From Ignavibacteriales bacterium (GTDB lineage Bacteria > Bacteroidota > Ignavibacteria > Ignavibacteriales > Ignavibacteriaceae), in contig JAGUXE010000277.1 in NCBI GenBank assembly GCA_020061995.1, positions 1 through 7,635 on the forward strand: DNA of 7,635 bases, written 5' to 3'. This document shows, piece after piece, positions 1 to 7,523 of this stretch. A model generated the notes under the pieces. The model was not told the origin of the DNA and searched no databases. It saw nothing but the letters and a program-made list of their open reading frames with translations. How positions within the stretch are numbered: the stretch's first letter is position 1; every line of letters begins with the position of its first letter. The position numbers and the translations under genes are program-made.

Positions 1-2402
1 ACTTCCGAATTATCACTCATTCCTCCAATATTTTTGCCTCTTACGCGCCAATAATAAGTTGTTAAGTTTGATAATTCAGGTAATATTCTGGATGTGTCGG
101 TCAGTGTAGTATCACTAAATACTATTGTACTGAAAAGTGAATCTGCTGAAATTTCTAACTCATACTTTTCTGATCTTACTGAATTATTCCATACTAAAGT
201 TATTGGTTGAATTATTCCGTTTGTGCCGCTTAACGGACTTACTAATAAAGGTATTTCCGGTTTTTCAATGATTGTGGTAAGCTTCCACGTTGCAGACCAA
301 TCCCCCCATCCAGTCTCATTTCCTGCTCTAACGCGCCAAAAATAATTCGTTAAAAAGGCTAATCCGTTTATTGTTTTTGAAGTATCATTTAGTAATGAAT
401 CATTTGCGACATATGTTGTGAAAAGTGAATCCGTTGATAATTGGAAATGATAGTTTTGAATTGTTTCAATTCGTTCTTCAGATTTATTCCATTTAAATTC
501 CAACCCATTAATCGGTTGATTAACTAAAAGATTAATTGGAGATAAAAGATTAATTGTATATGGATTCCCAAGGGTTTTGAAATTCCATTCTGAACTCCAG
601 TCACTTTCCCCTCCAATATTTAATGCTTTTAATCGCCAATAGTATTTGGTGTAATTGGCTAATGCTGGTAGGGCAAATAAAGTATCTGTAAGTGTTGAAT
701 CATTTACAATTAATGATGAGAATAGACTATCGGTAGAAAGTTGAATATAATATTTTTCTACTCTAGCAGAAGTAAACCACTTTGCAGATAATGGATTTAA
801 TAATCCAACTGAATTATTTAAAGGGAAAGCAAGTAAAGTGACAGAAGGTTTCTCGATAATTGTACTTATTTGCCATCGTTCAGACCAATCCCCCCAACCG
901 GTTTCATTACTTCCTCTTACCCGCCAGAAATAATTCTTGAGATAATCTAACCCATTTACTGTTTTTGTTGTATCGATTAATAACGAATCATTTTCAACTA
1001 AAGTTGTGAATAATGAATCTGTTGATAATTGGAAATGATAATTTTGAATTGTTTCTATTCGCTCTTCGGATTTATTCCATATAAATTCTAACCCATTTAT
1101 TGGTTGATTAACTGAAAGATTAATTGGAGATAAAAGATTAGCTGCATATGGATTCCCAAGGGTTTTGAAATTCCATTCTGAACTCCAATCACTTTCCCCT
1201 CCAATATTAAATGCTTTTATTCGCCAATAGTATTTGGTGTAATTCGATAAATTGGGTAGGGCAAATAAAGTATCTGTAAGTGTTGAATCATTTACAATTA
1301 ATGATGAAAATAGACTATCAGTCGATAATTGTAAATAATATTTTTCTACTCTTTCCGAGTTGTTCCATTTTACAATAATGGGATTTACTTCCCCCTTACT
1401 ATTATTTGACGGATTACTCAAAGTCGGAATTGTAGGTTTTTCGATGATTGTTGTAAAATTAAAAACCGATGACCATTCGGAACTTCCAAATTCATTGACA
1501 CTTTTAACCCTCCAAAAATAATCAGTCAAATAATCCAAATTTGTAGTATTGAGAAATGTATCCGCAACTCCTGTTTGATTGTAAATAAAAGATCCGAAAG
1601 TTGAATCTTTACTAACTTGAATATTGTATGTAACTGCTCGTTGAGCAACCGACCATAAAAGCTGAGGGTTAATACTTATATTCTCTGCTGTATTTAAAGG
1701 AGAAGATAAAACGGGAATAGCAGGTTTTTCAAGTGCCGTTCTAAAACGCCAAATTTCAGAAAACTCTCCCCAGCCGAGTTGATTCTTCCTTTTAACTCTC
1801 CAGAAATACAAATTATCTTCATCAAGATTTGAAACTGATTTTATTGTATCAGTAAGAGTAGTATCAAATACAACTGTTGAAGAAAAAGTAGAGTCTTTGC
1901 TTAATTCAAACCAATATTTAAAACCGATTTTTGAGAATGAATCTTTATCAACAAACCATTTAAAATTTAGAGTTGTTGCAATGTTTATTGCATTGTTATT
2001 CGGGAAAGATAAATCAGGACCATCCGGATAATCGAGTGTTTCAAAATTTCTTACTTCACTCCAATCACTTTGACCAGAGTCGTTAACGGCTCTTACACGC
2101 CAAAAATATTCGGTTCCGGCTAGTAAACCGGTCACTGTTATAGATGTATCTGTTAAACTAGTATCTTTCTGCATAGGAGGTGTAAAGAGAGAATCTAATG
2201 ATATTTGAAAGAGATAGCTCGAAGCAGAGTCAGAATTATTCCAGTTAAATACAATAGGAGAAACTAATTCATTCGCATTATCTATGGGTGCAAGTAGGTT
2301 GGGTATTCCCGGAAGTGATGAATCTTCAATTAATTGAACTGGTTGATACTGACCCAATAAAGTACACGATAAAAAAGAAAGAATGGTAATGAGTTTTTTC
2401 AT
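1..2402 (-). CDS. Secreted multi-domain fibronectin type III repeat protein (C-terminus outside window)
   Basis: The frame from the ATG at 2400-2402 is open for 800 codons down to base 3, so the gene continues past the left edge. Residues 1-17 (MKKLITILSFLSCTLLG) are a signal peptide, probably cut before Gln18. The rest is a chain of Fn3-like units of about 95-105 residues: roughly 34-126, 130-228, 229-325, 326-421, 422-522, 523-617, 618-719, and a partial unit from 720. Each unit has a core Trp (as in FNW or KWN), a D-S-[LT]-F strand, a D-T strand, then Y-[FY]-W-R-[VIL] and, in most, an N-x-x-G-x-S/G-[DE]-[WF]-S segment. Fn3 modules usually serve as spacers or binding modules in exported proteins. 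No catalytic domain is visible, and the missing end may hold a T9SS sorting domain (inference). Only a weak ribosome-binding site precedes the ATG, so the signal peptide is the main support for this start. Binding partner unknown. Confidence 0.9.
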   Translation of the reverse strand, partial: MKKLITILSFLSCTLLGQYQPVQLIEDSSLPGIPNLLAPIDNANELVSPIVFNWNNSDSASSYLFQISLDSLFTPPMQKDTSLTDTSITVTGLLAGTEYFWRVRAVNDSGQSDWSEVRNFETLDYPDGPDLSFPNNNAINIATTLNFKWFVDKDSFSKIGFKYWFELSKDSTFSSTVVFDTTLTDTIKSVSNLDEDNLYFWRVKRKNQLGWGEFSEIWRFRTALEKPAIPVLSSPLNTAENISINPQLLWSVAQRAVTYNIQVSKDSTFGSFIYNQTGVADTFLNTTNLDYLTDYFWRVKSVNEFGSSEWSSVFNFTTIIEKPTIPTLSNPSNNSKGEVNPIIVKWNNSERVEKYYLQLSTDSLFSSLIVNDSTLTDTLFALPNLSNYTKYYWRIKAFNIGGESDWSSEWNFKTLGNPYAANLLSPINLSVNQPINGLEFIWNKSEERIETIQNYHFQLSTDSLFTTLVENDSLLIDTTKTVNGLDYLKNYFWRVRGSNETGWGDWSERWQISTIIEKPSVTLLAFPLNNSVGLLNPLSAKWFTSARVEKYYIQLSTDSLFSSLIVNDSTLTDTLFALPALANYTKYYWRLKALNIGGESDWSSEWNFKTLGNPYTINLLSPINLLVNQPINGLEFKWNKSEERIETIQNYHFQLSTDSLFTTYVANDSLLNDTSKTINGLAFLTNYFWRVRAGNETGWGDWSATWKLTTIIEKPEIPLLVSPLSGTNGIIQPITLVWNNSVRSEKYELEISADSLFSTIVFSDTTLTDTSRILPELSNLTTYYWRVRGKNIGGMSDNSE
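261..781 (-). repeat. Tandem two-module repeat, downstream copy (Fn3 units 6-7)
   Basis: This copy matches 849-1369 at a constant offset of 588 bases (196 codons). Landmarks such as 'cagaccaatcccccca' (293 and 881), 'tggattcccaag' (561 and 1149) and 'gcaaataaagtatctg' (673 and 1261) all keep this offset without any indel. The core at about 421-763 is nearly identical to its partner: I count about 8 differences in the 120 bases 541-660. The flank at 261-420 is clearly more diverged. The repeat lies wholly inside the Fn3 gene. Confidence 0.9.
849..1369 (-). repeat. Tandem two-module repeat, upstream copy (Fn3 units 4-5)
   Basis: This is the partner of 261-781. Its most conserved part, about 1009-1351, covers the end of Fn3 unit 4 and the start of unit 5, so the conserved block crosses a domain boundary. 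Protein segments shared with the other copy include QLSTDSLFSSLIVNDSTLTD, SDWSSEWNFKTLGNPY and NKSEERIETIQNYHFQLST. The next 588 bases upstream (units 2-3) show no comparable DNA identity. Confidence 0.88.
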
Positions 2403-2469
2403 TTGTAACACTCACTTATTTTCAAAAAATATTTTCCAACGTAGAAACAGTTTAAATCCTAAAAATTGT

Positions 2470-2507
2470 TAAACCTTTATAATAAACCTTACTAAAAAGA
2501 ATAACCT
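2470..2507. repeat. Short direct repeats in the leader of the Fn3 gene
   Basis: The 8-base word taaacctt occurs at 2470-2477 and 2483-2490, 13 bases apart, and a shorter form, taacct, occurs at 2502-2507. On the coding strand these read AAGGTTTA, AAGGTTTA and AGGTTA, about 70-105 bases upstream of the Fn3 start codon. They could be protein-binding sites or chance in AT-rich DNA. No function is assigned. Confidence 0.3.
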
Positions 2508-2582
2508 AAATATAGGAGATGAATCTAATTTATGCTGTGATCTATCTCATAGTCTCACATACTTTAAAGAATTTGCCCAGTG

Positions 2583-2613
2583 CAAAAATATAACTCTTTC
2601 TAATGAATCAAAA
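2583..2613 (-). promoter_or_regulatory. Candidate Bacteroidota-type promoter for the Fn3 gene
   Basis: On the minus strand TTTTG (2609-2613) is followed after 18 bases by TATTTTTG (2583-2590). This fits the TTTG / TAnnTTTG pattern known for the primary sigma factor of Bacteroidota. Transcription would start near 2576 and give a leader of about 170 bases. The -33 part lies inside the last codons of the antiporter gene. Whether this organism uses that consensus is inferred only from its likely phylum. Confidence 0.4.
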
Positions 2614-4087
2614 TGCCCATGACTAAATAAATTAGCGCAGTAACTCCTCCGGCTAATAACGCATAAGGAAGTTGAGTCTTAACATGATCAATATGGTCAC
2701 TTGCAGAAGCCATGGATGAGATTATTGTAGTGTCAGAAATTGGTGAACAATGGTCACCGAAAACGCCACCGCCTAATGCTGCGGCTATTGTTAAATAAAG
2801 ATTAGCACCAAGAGCCTGTGACATTGGGACACCAATTGCAATCATTATTGCAAAGGTTCCCCATGATGTCCCGGTAGAAAATGCAATTACACATCCCACT
2901 AAAAATATTATTACAGGAACAAAATTTGGTGACAACCATCCTTTAGTTATTTCAGCAGTATAAATACCAGTCCCCAATTCTCTGCAGACTGTCCCAATAG
3001 CAAATGCAAGCATCATGATTAGCGCAAGTGGTATCAATCCACTTATTCCTTTAAAGATTAAATCGATGATTTCACCAAAACTAAAAATCTTCTGTGCAGA
3101 ATAAAGAATTCCCGCTACAACTATAGAGGTTAATACTGAATAGAGCACAGACATTGAACCCGAACCTTTTCCGAGCGAATAAAAGATCTGTTCATACCAC
3201 CTTAATGAATTGATATTTTCAACTTGACCCCAACCTGTTAGAACAAGCATTAATGGCATCATCCCAACCATAACAGCTATCGGGAGAATCATATTAATTG
3301 CACGTTCAGGAGTATTTTCCTTTTTCTCAAGTGAAACCACATCTGATGAAATTAGTGGCTGAGCACCATCTCTCAATACTTTTCCTTCATTCTTAGCTCT
3401 CAACTCGGCTTTTTTCATTGGACCGAAATCTTTTTGGGTAAAAATTACTACCAAAACAGTAATCGCCGCAAGCATAGGATAAAAGTTATACGGGAATGCT
3501 CCGATCATAATTGCTAACGGATTACTAAATCCTTGGGCAGCTAAAAGTCCCATAATATATGCGCCCCAAGCGTTTAAAGGTATGAGGATGCACGTAGGTG
3601 CAGAGATAGAATCAGCTATATATGCTAATTTTTCGCGGGGTATTTTTAATTTATCAAAGATTGGCCTAAAAAGTGTCCCAACTGTTAATGCATTAATACT
3701 TGATTCTACAAAAATTAAACTTCCGGTTCCCCAAGCAAGGAGTTGAACAAACTTTCTGCTATTCCCGGCTTTTTTATTTTCGACCTTAATTAATAATTTA
3801 TTAATTGTATTTATAAATCCTGCAACCCCTCCGGACCTTTGAATGAATGCAATTAATGCTCCGACTAAACAACTAAACATTATAGTCCGTGTATTCCCTG
3901 CATCTTTAAAAACGTCTACAAGAGCCTGGATTGTGGAGGTCGTTCCGGTAATTATATTACCGTTGCTAAGGATTATCCAGCCGAGCCAGATCCCAAATAA
4001 AAGTGAGACAAATACCTGTCTGGTTTTTATCGCCATTATTATTGCGATAAATGGAGGAAGCAAAGACCAAAAGCCGTGATGTTCCAT
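2600..4087 (-). CDS. NhaC-family Na+/H+ antiporter
   Basis: A 495-residue inner-membrane protein with about 11-12 hydrophobic segments, for example residues 6-20, 25-42, 68-84, 113-128, 191-216, 264-285, 311-330, 348-367, 389-405, 408-422 and 475-494. Family hallmarks visible are VESSINALTVGTLFRP (127-142), ISAPTCILIPLNAWG (161-175), FSTGTSWGTF (403-412) and, most telling, GDHCSPISDTTIISS (444-458) followed by DHVKTQLPYAL. A charged loop at about 218-262 is probably cytoplasmic. Length is normal for the family. The NhaC family exchanges sodium for protons, but some members move organic acids such as malate and lactate or amino acids, so the substrate is not certain. The ATG is preceded by AAAGG six bases away, which supports this start. 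The gene follows the peptidase gene after 124 bases with no obvious terminator between. The stop is TAG. Confidence 0.92.
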   Translation of the reverse strand: MEHHGFWSLLPPFIAIIMAIKTRQVFVSLLFGIWLGWIILSNGNIITGTTSTIQALVDVFKDAGNTRTIMFSCLVGALIAFIQRSGGVAGFINTINKLLIKVENKKAGNSRKFVQLLAWGTGSLIFVESSINALTVGTLFRPIFDKLKIPREKLAYIADSISAPTCILIPLNAWGAYIMGLLAAQGFSNPLAIMIGAFPYNFYPMLAAITVLVVIFTQKDFGPMKKAELRAKNEGKVLRDGAQPLISSDVVSLEKKENTPERAINMILPIAVMVGMMPLMLVLTGWGQVENINSLRWYEQIFYSLGKGSGSMSVLYSVLTSIVVAGILYSAQKIFSFGEIIDLIFKGISGLIPLALIMMLAFAIGTVCRELGTGIYTAEITKGWLSPNFVPVIIFLVGCVIAFSTGTSWGTFAIMIAIGVPMSQALGANLYLTIAAALGGGVFGDHCSPISDTTIISSMASASDHIDHVKTQLPYALLAGGVTALIYLVMGILIH

Positions 4088-4211
4088 TCCGTACCTTTGT
4101 AAATTTTAGATGTATTAAAATTAGATTCATCTGTAATTTAAAGTCCTCTTTCATTTGACTTAAATTACCATTGGCTTAACAAAATAGCATGAGCTCAAGA
4201 AAAATAAAAAA

Positions 4212-5615
4212 CTATAGAACTAAACAATTACCTGCAAAGTTTTCTATTTCTTTTGCATCTATTATAAAACCATTCAAGACAAAATATTTTTTATCGGTAT
4301 TATTCTTCAATATAAAATTTGCATAGTTGGAAATTTCAACCGATTGAATACTATCAATTTTATTAGTAAGAATATTTAGTGGAAACCTGGTAAATCTATT
4401 TTTAGTTTCTGATACATTCGCTTCGATAAAAAGTGTTTCTTTTAATAAAAAATCATTAATTAATGAGTGATTTAGAGAATCAATATCAGTAATTTTTTCT
4501 TCACTAATTTTACCTTCCGATAAAGTTAGTCCTTCACAATCGATTTCTTCAATTCCAAATAAAGTTGAAAGATCTCCAATTGCTTCAATATTCGATACAT
4601 AATAAAATGTTCGTTCTGCATGATAAAATTTTTCTTCTCGATTAATTGCAATATCAACTCTAAATATCTCTTTGTTTTTTTCGATACGAACATTTCTTAA
4701 AACTAGATCGAATAAAAATTTTCCATTGTATGGGACTGATAAATATTCCACATCATCCATATCCAATTTTTCAGAAGCTATAATTCTGAACGATTCCAGC
4801 AAAAGTAGAAAATTCAATTTCCGCAAATATTGTTTTTCACGATCATCCTTCCATCTTCCGGCTTCAATTAAAACTGTACTTACTTTTTTACCGGCAATTG
4901 AATCTCCAAATGATCTCGGCTCAAAATCATCGCAGTATCTTGTTATTCGTTCTTCAGTTAATGGCTTAAATTTCTTAATTAATTTAGAAATCAATGAAAT
5001 TGCCTCACTTCGAGAAACATCAATTGTCTTTGCCTCATCAAATGCCGGAGCTAATACTGAAAGTGCAACGACTTCATTATTCCCACCCACAGACCAGCGA
5101 TAATCCTGGTCGTGCATATTAAATGCAAAATCGGGTTTAATATCTTCAACTAAATTATTCAATATTCTAGCTTCGGGTGATTGAAGTGCTTTTGCATCAC
5201 GATTAATGTCAATCCCAATAGAATTGAATCTGATAAATTTCTCTGCACCATCTGGGTTCAACATTGGGATAAAATATAGAGTTAGGTTTTTAAGTATTAA
5301 AGTTTTTTCATTGTTAAACTTTTCCGAATCCAAAAAGAAATTATACAAATCAAAAAATGCGGATGTTGCGGTTGCCTCGTCACCATGCATTTGTGACCAA
5401 AGCAAAACTTTAGTATTTCCATTCCCGATTTTTAGTAGATAAATTTCTTTCCCTTCAACCGACTTTCCTAAAATCTTTTTTTCGAGAGAAAACCCAGGCT
5501 CAATCGCATCAATAATTTGCTTCAAATCCCTATGTGAAAATCTCCTGGAGTTTATTGAGGATTCTTTAAAATGTGAATAATCATCGAATAATTTCAATAA
5601 AAAATTTTGCGACAC
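4212..5615 (-). CDS. M14-family zinc carboxypeptidase with extra C-terminal region
   Basis: A 467-residue protein whose residues about 30-280 match the M14 carboxypeptidase fold. The zinc-binding HxxE is His77-Gly-Asp-Glu80 and the third ligand is His168 (FAFNMHD). NPDG (120-123) and DINRD (136-140, Arg139) correspond to the substrate-carboxylate region, and Glu251 in STVLIEAGRW is the expected catalytic base. With all these residues present, the enzyme should be active in removing C-terminal residues from peptides or cleaving amidated peptide-like substrates. There is no signal peptide or membrane segment, so it is probably cytoplasmic, unlike many M14 enzymes. Residues about 283-467 form a region I cannot assign; it looks mixed alpha/beta and has no obvious repeat. 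The start is GTG (5613-5615), favoured by a strong ribosome-binding site; the first in-frame Met is residue 76, inside the catalytic domain. The stop is TAG. Confidence 0.9.
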   Translation of the reverse strand: MSQNFLLKLFDDYSHFKESSINSRRFSHRDLKQIIDAIEPGFSLEKKILGKSVEGKEIYLLKIGNGNTKVLLWSQMHGDEATATSAFFDLYNFFLDSEKFNNEKTLILKNLTLYFIPMLNPDGAEKFIRFNSIGIDINRDAKALQSPEARILNNLVEDIKPDFAFNMHDQDYRWSVGGNNEVVALSVLAPAFDEAKTIDVSRSEAISLISKLIKKFKPLTEERITRYCDDFEPRSFGDSIAGKKVSTVLIEAGRWKDDREKQYLRKLNFLLLLESFRIIASEKLDMDDVEYLSVPYNGKFLFDLVLRNVRIEKNKEIFRVDIAINREEKFYHAERTFYYVSNIEAIGDLSTLFGIEEIDCEGLTLSEGKISEEKITDIDSLNHSLINDFLLKETLFIEANVSETKNRFTRFPLNILTNKIDSIQSVEISNYANFILKNNTDKKYFVLNGFIIDAKEIENFAGNCLVL

Positions 5616-5620
5616 TCTAT

Positions 5621-5627
5621 TTCCTTT
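5621..5627 (-). promoter_or_regulatory. Ribosome-binding site that fixes the GTG start of the peptidase
   Basis: The minus strand reads AAAGGAA at 5627-5621, followed by ATAGA and then GTG at 5615-5613. The AGGA core lies six bases from the start codon, which is the expected spacing. No ATG lies nearby in this frame. Confidence 0.75.
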
Positions 5628-5649
5628 AAGTCAATTAATTGTCTTTTAA

Positions 5650-5667
5650 AACTAAAAATATTTAGTT
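5650..5667. repeat. AT-rich inverted repeat upstream of the peptidase gene
   Basis: AACTAAA (5650-5656) and TTTAGTT (5661-5667) are perfect 7-base arms around the spacer aata, 35-52 bases upstream of the peptidase start. It could be an operator or a small leader hairpin. I see no convincing promoter in this 5616-5723 leader, and such AT palindromes arise by chance. Confidence 0.3.
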
Positions 5668-5723
5668 CATTTTGAAAATTTATTGATCGTAAAATTTTCA
5701 TTTTGGATGATTTTTCTTGTAAT

Positions 5724-5757
5724 AAAAAACCGTTCCGCTTTTGGACGGAACGGTTTT
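5724..5757 (-). terminator. Rho-independent terminator of the FG-GAP/T9SS gene
   Basis: A perfect 12-base-pair stem, AAAACCGTTCCG (5726-5737) paired with CGGAACGGTTTT (5746-5757), encloses an 8-base loop. Read on the minus strand, the stem is followed by a T-rich run (TTTTTTATT) and begins 33 bases after the TAG stop at 5791-5793. The A-tract on the other side gives a shorter T-tract on the plus strand, so it could work in both directions. It separates the FG-GAP transcript from the peptidase gene. Confidence 0.92.
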
Positions 5758-5790
5758 CTTTAATGATTAATAAAAGAACTAAATCTCAAA

Positions 5791-7455
5791 CTATTTCATC
5801 AATAATAATTTCTTAGTTACTGATAGACCATTGTAATTTAATTTGTAGAAATAAGTTCCGCTCGACAATCTTTCAGCATTAAAGACGACACTATGAGTAC
5901 CACTACTTTGAATACCATTGTGTAATTCGGTTATCAGATTTCCAAGCAAATCATAAACTGAAAGAGTAACAAATCCTGTTTGGGGAATATAATATTCAAT
6001 ACTCGTTGATGGGTTAAATGGATTTGGATAATTTTGTCCTAGGACAAAACTATTTGGGTTTGCATTCACTTCATCATTTATACCAACAGCAGTTTGGTTT
6101 TCAACCATCCACAAATAACCATCTCCGGGCCAAACAGCAAAATCAGAACTATAGTTAACACAGATGAACTCACTCTTGCCATCGCCATCCATATCTTGAG
6201 CAACAGAAGCATAAAATAGTCTTGGTGTTATTGTCGGTGTAGCAGTTGGATCAATTCCACTATGAGCAAAAATATCAAAAGCCACTTTTACATCCCAACT
6301 TTGTGCAAGTGCGGGATCTCCCGTTCCTTTGTATTCGATATCAAATAATTGTCCGTTGGTTTCACCGGCAATCATAAGACTTTTTTTACCGTCGCCATCC
6401 ATATCCATTACTTGCATTGAGCGTAATTTACCTAAGGCTTTTACCGGAACTGTCATAAGTACTTTAACATCAGCAGGAGTGATATTTGCAACATCAGTAA
6501 TATTGCTAATCACAAATATTGTATTTGTAGGTTCTGTCCCTGCAATAAACATCTCATTTTTACCATCACCATCAATATCAGTAACAACAACACCATCAAC
6601 TGCACCGTAATCTACTCCGGTAGCTTTATATAGTGTGTCTAAACTCTTTACAAGTTCAAACTGATTTGGACCGGTACACTCTATTACATGTAATGTTAAG
6701 AAATTCCAGATTAATGCATAAATTTCTTTTTTCCCATCATTATCAAGATCACCGGTAGATACGGAATACAAACTTCCGCCGGTTAAACCTTGAAGATTAT
6801 ATTCAATATCAAACGAACCAAATCCATCAAAATTACCAACTACAGAAACAACCATTACTTCTCTTCCACGTCCACCTTGACGAACACCAACGACAAGTTC
6901 ATTTTGACCATCATTATCAATATCCTCAATAATTAAACTGTAAGGTCGGAAATCGATTGATGGTGCAAGATTAAAATTCCATTCGGCAGAAGGTTGCATT
7001 GGTCCATTGGAATAATTTCCATACTTATTTTCACCTTGAACACCGCTCCATTCAAAAACCCAGAGGCGGGATGGATTAGGGTTAGGATCTGTTCTCGAAG
7101 CTGCACCAACTGTGATTTCGACAATGCCATTATTATCAAGATCACCGACCACAAAAGGGGCAAATGAATTTATTGGGACAGGAATTGCCCAATACCAAAC
7201 GAGTTCATAATTATTGTCACCATTTGCTTCGTACATAAGTACGTAATTTGTATCAAGATCTGTATAACTGCAAATAAACTCGCCTTTACCGTCATTATCA
7301 GTATCAAATCCGGCTTTAACCATTCCCATTTCTGAACCTACTTCAGGCACCTGGAAAGGTTTTTGATGGAGACTCCAAACATAATTATATTCGTTCTGAG
7401 CCAATAAATTGAATGCTAATAATAGCATTATACTAAGTGTTAGAAGTTGTTTCAT
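5791..7455 (-). CDS. Secreted FG-GAP/VCBS-repeat protein with T9SS type A sorting domain
   Basis: A 554-residue exported protein. Residues 1-19 are a signal peptide ending LLA, with cleavage expected before Gln20. Seven Asp-rich loops of the D-x-D-x-[DN]-G-x-x-[EDS] type, typical of calcium-binding FG-GAP/VCBS repeats, lie at about 51-59, 105-113, 178-186, 236-244, 293-301, 351-359 and 421-429. They recur every 50-75 residues and most are followed by a hydrophobic strand, as in a seven-bladed beta-propeller. The sixth loop (DMDGDGKKS) has Ser where the others have Glu. Residues about 469-554 are a T9SS C-terminal domain: QNYPNPFNPSTSIEYYIP, VYDLLGNLI, SSGTYFYKL and a Lys-rich end (TKKLLLMK). 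The domain would direct outer-membrane export and surface attachment or release. The binding target is unknown and no enzyme domain is seen. AAGGAG six bases before the ATG confirms the start. Confidence 0.93.
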   Translation of the reverse strand: MKQLLTLSIMLLLAFNLLAQNEYNYVWSLHQKPFQVPEVGSEMGMVKAGFDTDNDGKGEFICSYTDLDTNYVLMYEANGDNNYELVWYWAIPVPINSFAPFVVGDLDNNGIVEITVGAASRTDPNPNPSRLWVFEWSGVQGENKYGNYSNGPMQPSAEWNFNLAPSIDFRPYSLIIEDIDNDGQNELVVGVRQGGRGREVMVVSVVGNFDGFGSFDIEYNLQGLTGGSLYSVSTGDLDNDGKKEIYALIWNFLTLHVIECTGPNQFELVKSLDTLYKATGVDYGAVDGVVVTDIDGDGKNEMFIAGTEPTNTIFVISNITDVANITPADVKVLMTVPVKALGKLRSMQVMDMDGDGKKSLMIAGETNGQLFDIEYKGTGDPALAQSWDVKVAFDIFAHSGIDPTATPTITPRLFYASVAQDMDGDGKSEFICVNYSSDFAVWPGDGYLWMVENQTAVGINDEVNANPNSFVLGQNYPNPFNPSTSIEYYIPQTGFVTLSVYDLLGNLITELHNGIQSSGTHSVVFNAERLSSGTYFYKLNYNGLSVTKKLLLMK

Positions 7456-7523
7456 CTATCACTCCTTTTTGTTTGTGTTTGAGATATTGATTAAGTGTTT
7501 ATTCATTAAATGTTAATAATTAT

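Noticed and set aside
250..1430. Regularly spaced near-identical DNA blocks, superficially array-like
   Set aside because: The period is 588 bases, in frame within an open coding sequence, and the translation gives clean Fn3 units; there are no short repeats with unique spacers, so it is not a CRISPR array or a satellite.
2364..2402. Possible lipoprotein signal (Cys13 in FLSC) for the Fn3 protein
   Set aside because: Phe at -3 and Leu at -2 give a poor lipobox, and hydrophobic sequence continues past the Cys to LLG-Q, so an ordinary signal peptide cut before Gln18 is more likely. It is not excluded.
3843..4079. Plus-strand open frame of 78 codons
   Set aside because: It lies opposite the antiporter N-terminus, whose family motifs and ribosome-binding site are clear; it is an antisense shadow.
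3966..4154. Minus-strand open frame of 62 codons overlapping the antiporter start
   Set aside because: It is out of frame with the real gene, has no recognisable protein features, and most of it repeats the antiporter region in another frame.
4088..4211. Search for a terminator, promoter or small gene between the peptidase and antiporter genes
   Set aside because: There is no stem with a T-run, no complete TAnnTTTG box (only a shortened TATTTTG), and no coding frame with a plausible start beyond shadows of the neighbours.
4672..5103. Plus-strand open frame of 143 codons
   Set aside because: It is antisense to the M14 catalytic domain, has Ser/Asn/Phe-rich shadow composition, and has no supporting motif.
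5632..5641. Perfect 10-base palindrome CAATTAATTG before the peptidase gene
   Set aside because: It is short and wholly AT-rich in its centre, with no extension of the arms and no second copy nearby; it is expected by chance in DNA of this composition.
6329..6610. Plus-strand open frame rich in 'LPSPSIS' repeats
   Set aside because: The repeats are the reverse complement of the Asp-rich DxDGDG loop codons of the FG-GAP gene, so they are an artefact of that gene.
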